Shown here one piece after another: positions 4,840 through 7,640 of a DNA stretch of 7,640 nt. Under the pieces are notes generated by a model. The model saw only the letters and a list, made by a program, of their open reading frames with translations. It was not told where the DNA came from and did not search any database. This DNA comes from Clostridia bacterium (GTDB lineage: Bacteria > Bacillota_A > Clostridia > Oscillospirales > CAG-272). Each line of letters opens with the position of its first letter. Position 1 is the stretch's first letter. The stretch lies in contig JAFQVU010000045.1 in NCBI GenBank assembly GCA_017407885.1, positions 1 through 7,640 on the forward strand. Reading direction: 5' to 3'. Position numbers and translations under genes: made by a program.

Positions 4840-6660
4840 TTTCTTGAGCTTCGCCTGAGCCTTAAGACGCAGGGAGGTGTCAAGTATCGACTTGCGCAGA
4901 CGGATAGACTTCGGAGTAACTTCCATAAGCTCGTCCTCGGCGAGGAATTCAATCGCCTCTTCGAGACTCATCTGCTTGTGAGGCGTGAGAATGAGCGCCT
5001 CGTCAGCACCCGTCGAGCGAACAGCGGTAAGATGCTTCTTCTTGCAGGGATTGAGCGCGATATCGCCGATCTTCGGAGACTCGCCGACGATCATTCCTTC
5101 GTAAACCGGCGTCTGTACGCCGACAAACATCTGTCCTCTGTCCTGGGTCTGATAGAGACCGTACGAGGTCGTCTCGCCTGCCTCACTCGCAACAAGCGAG
5201 CCGGTATAACGAAGTGTAATATCACCGCGGTAAGGCTGATACCCCTCAAATACCGAGTTGATGATACCCTCGCCACGGGTGTCGGTCATGAACTCGCTTC
5301 TGTAACCGAACAGACAGCGCGCCGGAATGAGGTATTCAATTCTCATGCGGCTTCCGTGGAGATTCATTTCGAGAAGATCGCCCTTGCGTGCACCGAGCTT
5401 CATGATGACCGTACCCTCGCTTCCCTCGGGAACGTCGATTGTAACGCGCTCCATCGGCTCGCAAAGCTGACCGTCGATCTCCTTATAAAGCACGCGCGGC
5501 CTCGAGCAGGTAAGCTCGTATCCCTCACGGCGCATATTTTCGATGAGGATGGAAAGATGCATTTCTCCGCGTCCTGCAACCTTGAAACTGTCAGTCGTGT
5601 CGCCGTCCGAAACACGGAGCGAAACGTCGCGCAGAAGTTCTTTATAAAGGCGCTCACGAAGCTGACGGGATGTGACAAACTTGCCCTCGCGTCCGGCAAA
5701 TGGGCTGTCGTTTACCGAGAAAGTCATTTCGAGCGTCGGTTCGCTGACCTTGACAAATTCAAGCGGCTCAATGCAGTCAGTCGAGCAGACTGTGTCGCCG
5801 ATGGTAACGTCGCCTGCGCCGGAGAAGCAGACGATATCGCCCATCTTCGCGGTGTCAACGGGGATTCTCTGCAGACCGTCTATCTGATAAAGCGAGACGA
5901 TACGTGTGCGTTTGGGCGCTTCCTCGCTGTGGAAGTTTGTGATTGCGACTTCCTGACCGACCTTGACCTGTCCGCGCTCGATACGTCCGATGCCGATACG
6001 TCCGACGTACTCGTTGTAGTCAATGGACGAAACGAGCATCTGCAGAGGCTCGTCCACCTCGCCCTCGGGAGCAGGAATGTATTCAAGAATGGTGTCAAAC
6101 AGGCACTTGAGATCCTCGCCGCGCTCCTCTGGGGAGATCGAAGCGGTACCGTCACGTCCGCACGCGAAAATCATCGGAGAATCGAGCTGTTCATCAGTTG
6201 CATCGAGGTCGATAAGAAGCTCGAGCACTTCGTCGATTACCTCGTTTATTCGCGCATCGGGGCGGTCAACCTTGTTGACAACAACTATGACTTTATGCTT
6301 AAGCTCGAGTGCACGCTGAAGTACAAAGCGAGTCTGGGGCATCGGACCTTCTGCCGCATCAACGAGCAGGAGTACGCCGTTTACCATTTTAAGTATGCGC
6401 TCGACCTCGCCGCCGAAGTCCGCGTGACCGGGGGTGTCGATTATGTTTATTTTAACGTCCTTATAGTGAGCGGCGGTGTTCTTTGCGAGAATGGTGATGC
6501 CTCGCTCCTTTTCTATTGCGCCCGAGTCCATGACTCTGTCCTCGGTAGCCTGATTTTCACGGAAGATACCGCCCTGCTTGAGCATCTCGTCAACGAGTGT
6601 AGTCTTACCGTGGTCAACGTGGGCGATGATTGCGATGTTTCTTAAATCGTTACGTATCAA
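4837..6660 (-). CDS. typA: Ribosome-associated GTPase TypA/BipA
   Basis: Translation-factor GTPase of the EF-G/LepA family that binds the 70S ribosome and helps 50S assembly and stress or cold growth. The 607 residues are the normal length. GTPase motifs are complete: AHVDHGKT (13-20, P loop), ERGITI (52-57, switch I), DTPGH (75-79), NKVD (129-132) and ACGRDG (166-171) in place of the usual SA-type G5 loop. An EF-Tu-like beta-barrel domain II (about 200-290), domain III with [20 protein letters not shown], domain V and the TypA-specific C-terminal domain ([14 protein letters not shown], then [20 protein letters not shown]) follow, with a very basic C-terminus. The start is TTG (6660-6658), eight bases after AGGAG (6673-6669); no ATG is better placed. 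It is convergent with glmS. A 555-residue open frame on the opposite strand is a codon-aligned shadow. Confidence 0.97.
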   Translation of the reverse strand: MIRNDLRNIAIIAHVDHGKTTLVDEMLKQGGIFRENQATEDRVMDSGAIEKERGITILAKNTAAHYKDVKINIIDTPGHADFGGEVERILKMVNGVLLLVDAAEGPMPQTRFVLQRALELKHKVIVVVNKVDRPDARINEVIDEVLELLIDLDATDEQLDSPMIFACGRDGTASISPEERGEDLKCLFDTILEYIPAPEGEVDEPLQMLVSSIDYNEYVGRIGIGRIERGQVKVGQEVAITNFHSEEAPKRTRIVSLYQIDGLQRIPVDTAKMGDIVCFSGAGDVTIGDTVCSTDCIEPLEFVKVSEPTLEMTFSVNDSPFAGREGKFVTSRQLRERLYKELLRDVSLRVSDGDTTDSFKVAGRGEMHLSILIENMRREGYELTCSRPRVLYKEIDGQLCEPMERVTIDVPEGSEGTVIMKLGARKGDLLEMNLHGSRMRIEYLIPARCLFGYRSEFMTDTRGEGIINSVFEGYQPYRGDITLRYTGSLVASEAGETTSYGLYQTQDRGQMFVGVQTPVYEGMIVGESPKIGDIALNPCKKKHLTAVRSTGADEALILTPHKQMSLEEAIEFLAEDELMEVTPKSIRLRKSILDTSLRLKAQAKLKK

Positions 6661-6685
6661 GGGATTTTCTCCTTTAATAAATTAT

Positions 6686-6815
6686 ATGGTTTTTAATATA
6701 CCATGAAACAAAAATGCTTACTTGCAAGGGCATTTTGGCGAAGCCAACAGTAGCACAACCGCGTAAAACGCGGTGTAGCAAAGCCACAAAGGCCTGCGAA
6801 GCAGCACTTTCTGTG
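6686..6815 (-). other. Hairpin-rich leader of typA
   Basis: Between the predicted start of transcription (near 6812) and the typA RBS, the minus-strand RNA can form, in order: CTGC-TTC-GCAG (6804-6794), enclosed by CTTT/AAAG and GTG/CAC pairs out to 6815-6785; GTGGC-TTT-GCTAC (6787-6775, one G-U pair); ACCGCG-TTTTA-CGCGGT (6774-6758); TTGGC-TTC-GCCAA (6747-6735); AAAATGC/GCATTTT (6736-6711); and ATGGT/ACCAT (6704-6686). Two of the hairpins share the GCTTCGC core. I do not recognise a riboswitch or ribosomal-protein leader class. The series could be a structured regulatory leader or a small palindromic repeat element. The region 6848-6930 beyond the promoter is AT-rich and shows nothing else convincing. 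Confidence 0.6.
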
Positions 6816-6818
6816 TAT

Positions 6819-6846
6819 ATTATATCATATTTTCAATCTCTGTAAA
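6819..6846 (-). promoter_or_regulatory. Promoter of typA
   Basis: On the minus strand TTTACA (6846-6841, five of six matches to the -35) is followed by a 16-nt spacer and a perfect -10 TATAAT (6824-6819), preceded by TGA (extended -10), the same -10 context as in rRNA P2. The expected start is near 6812, leaving a leader of about 150 nt. A second TATAAT at 6686-6681 lies closer to the gene but has no good -35 at 17 nt. Confidence 0.7.
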
Positions 6847-6929
6847 AGTGTTATTTTTTACAATGTTTGCGATATTTCGATTGGTTTTTTTGATATGTGA
6901 ATCGTAACTCCCATACAAAAACCTCGAAC

Positions 6930-6965
6930 ACAAAACACCACAGGGAGAACACTTCTCCCCGTGTG
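6930..6965 (-). terminator. Probable terminator of ymdB
   Basis: On the minus strand, starting 3-5 nt after the ymdB stop, CACGGGGAGAA pairs with TTCTCCCTGTG (6963-6953 with 6949-6939, three-base loop, one G-U pair, 11 pairs). It is followed by GTGTTTTGTG and later by TTTTT (6921-6917). The T run is short and interrupted, so termination may be partial. The hairpin is better on the minus strand, since its G-U pair becomes an A-C mismatch on the plus strand. Confidence 0.65.
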
Positions 6966-6967
6966 AT

Positions 6968-7640
6968 TTAAAATGTAACCCTTTCGACTTCGCAGACAGT
7001 ACGCGAATCGGTATCAAGCGTGAAAATAACACCGTTCACCACAGTCGCGCCCTCGGCAAGCTCAAACTTGACCGGCATCTTCGTGCGAAGCTTTTCAATT
7101 ATAATATCCGCGCGCACGCCGAGCACGCCGTCGGGCGGACCCGACATACCGAGGTCGGTCACATATCCGCTTCCGTTTGGCAGTATGCATGCATCGGCTG
7201 TCGGAACGTGCGTGTGTGTGCCGAATATGACATTCACGCGCCCATCAAGGTAACGTCCGAGCGCAATCTTCTCGCTTGTCGCCTCGGCGTGGAAGTCGAG
7301 CACCGCGAAGTCATAGCGTCCTGCCTCGCGCTCAAGTATGCGGTCTGCCGTGGCAAACGGGCAATTCAGCGAATCGAGATATATCGTTCCGAGCATGTTG
7401 ATAACAAGCACGCGGTATCCGTCGATGTTTGCAAAGGTGTAGCCGTTGCCTGCCGTTCCGTAAGGATAGTTCGCAGGGCGTACCACACTTCGGCTCATCT
7501 CAAGATAACGGCGTATCTCGCGCTTTCTGAATATATGGTTTCCGCCGGTCAGAACATCACAGCCCGAGGAAAGCAAAGTGTCCGCGCTGTTCGGGTCAAG
7601 TCCGTTTCCGAGTGCCGCATTTTCTGCGTTGCAGACGACC
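6968..7640 (-). CDS. ymdB: YmdB-family metallophosphoesterase, N-terminus cut by window
   Basis: Di-metal phosphodiesterase of the TIGR00282/YmdB family; the Bacillus subtilis member hydrolyses 2',3'-cyclic nucleotides and affects biofilm and motility choice. The frame stays open to the window edge (VVCNAENAALGNG upstream of the nearest TTG at 7576), so 224 residues are visible and, from the B. subtilis length of about 264, some 35 N-terminal residues with the first metal ligand Asp are missing. Visible motifs: NAENAA (Glu and Asn ligands, usually NGENAA), GGNHIF (Asn-His, usually GNHTW), RPANYPYGT, DFHAEATSEK and GTHTHVPTAD, so all metal ligands within the visible part are kept. The C-terminal DLGMSGPPDGVLG segment is typical. 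The TTG at 7576 is internal and not the start. It is upstream of typA on the same strand but separated by 307 nt, a probable terminator and a promoter, so the two are probably separate transcription units. Confidence 0.93.
   Translation of the reverse strand, partial: VVCNAENAALGNGLDPNSADTLLSSGCDVLTGGNHIFRKREIRRYLEMSRSVVRPANYPYGTAGNGYTFANIDGYRVLVINMLGTIYLDSLNCPFATADRILEREAGRYDFAVLDFHAEATSEKIALGRYLDGRVNVIFGTHTHVPTADACILPNGSGYVTDLGMSGPPDGVLGVRADIIIEKLRTKMPVKFELAEGATVVNGVIFTLDTDSRTVCEVERVTF

Noticed and set aside
4978..6645. 555-codon open frame antisense to typA
   Set aside because: It is codon-aligned with typA, so it stays open simply because typA avoids the Leu and Ser codons TTA, CTA and TCA. 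No RBS and no recognisable domain.
7574..7576. TTG as the true ymdB start
   Set aside because: The frame upstream is open to the window edge and encodes the conserved NAENAA metal-binding motif, so the gene begins outside the window.
1..7640. CRISPR arrays, insertion sequences, tRNA genes, phage or defence genes
   Set aside because: No regularly spaced repeats, transposase motifs, terminal inverted repeats with target duplications, or tRNA-like cloverleaf with a T-loop sequence were seen on either strand.

Overview
The window looks like a chromosomal segment of a Gram-positive, Clostridia-like Firmicute. The evidence is a glmS ribozyme, strong AAGGAG-type ribosome binding sites, TTG start codons, Gram-positive-type boxA and tandem consensus promoters before an rRNA operon, and best-remembered similarity of GlmS, TypA and YmdB to Firmicute proteins. 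Genus cannot be set from the sequence alone. All genes are housekeeping genes; I see no mobile element, CRISPR array or foreign-looking block.

Layout. (a) 1-480: leader of a minus-strand rRNA operon. The window begins at the first ~11 nt of 16S rRNA. Reading leftwards there are two tandem consensus promoters (P1 -35/-10 at 459-431, P2 at 371-343), a boxA-like antitermination element (308-291) and ~280 nt of leader. (b) 519-4780, plus strand: a divergent, near-perfect promoter drives a hexosamine cluster: a stand-alone left-handed beta-helix acetyltransferase (612-1286), glmM (1307-2665), a glmS ribozyme (about 2686-2830), an additional long hairpin (2866-2933) and glmS (2954-4780). (c) 4796-4831: a 15-bp hairpin that can terminate both convergent genes. 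(d) 4837-6846, minus strand: typA/bipA with a TTG start, a ~150-nt leader holding a run of short hairpins, and an upstream promoter. (e) 6930-7640, minus strand: terminator and the 3' part of ymdB, cut by the window end.

How they work together. GlmS makes glucosamine-6-phosphate, GlmM converts it to glucosamine-1-phosphate, and the beta-helix protein carries the conserved acetyltransferase residues of GlmU, so the cluster could take fructose-6-phosphate to N-acetylglucosamine-1-phosphate for cell-wall synthesis. The ribozyme sits inside the cluster and would lower glmS expression alone when glucosamine-6-phosphate is plentiful. The rRNA operon and the cell-wall precursor cluster start back-to-back from one AT-rich region, and TypA (ribosome assembly) and YmdB (RNA-related phosphodiesterase) lie beyond.

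No clearly new biological system is visible. The items most worth a second look are the hairpin-rich typA leader, the split GlmU-like acetyltransferase, and the extra hairpin between the ribozyme and the glmS start.
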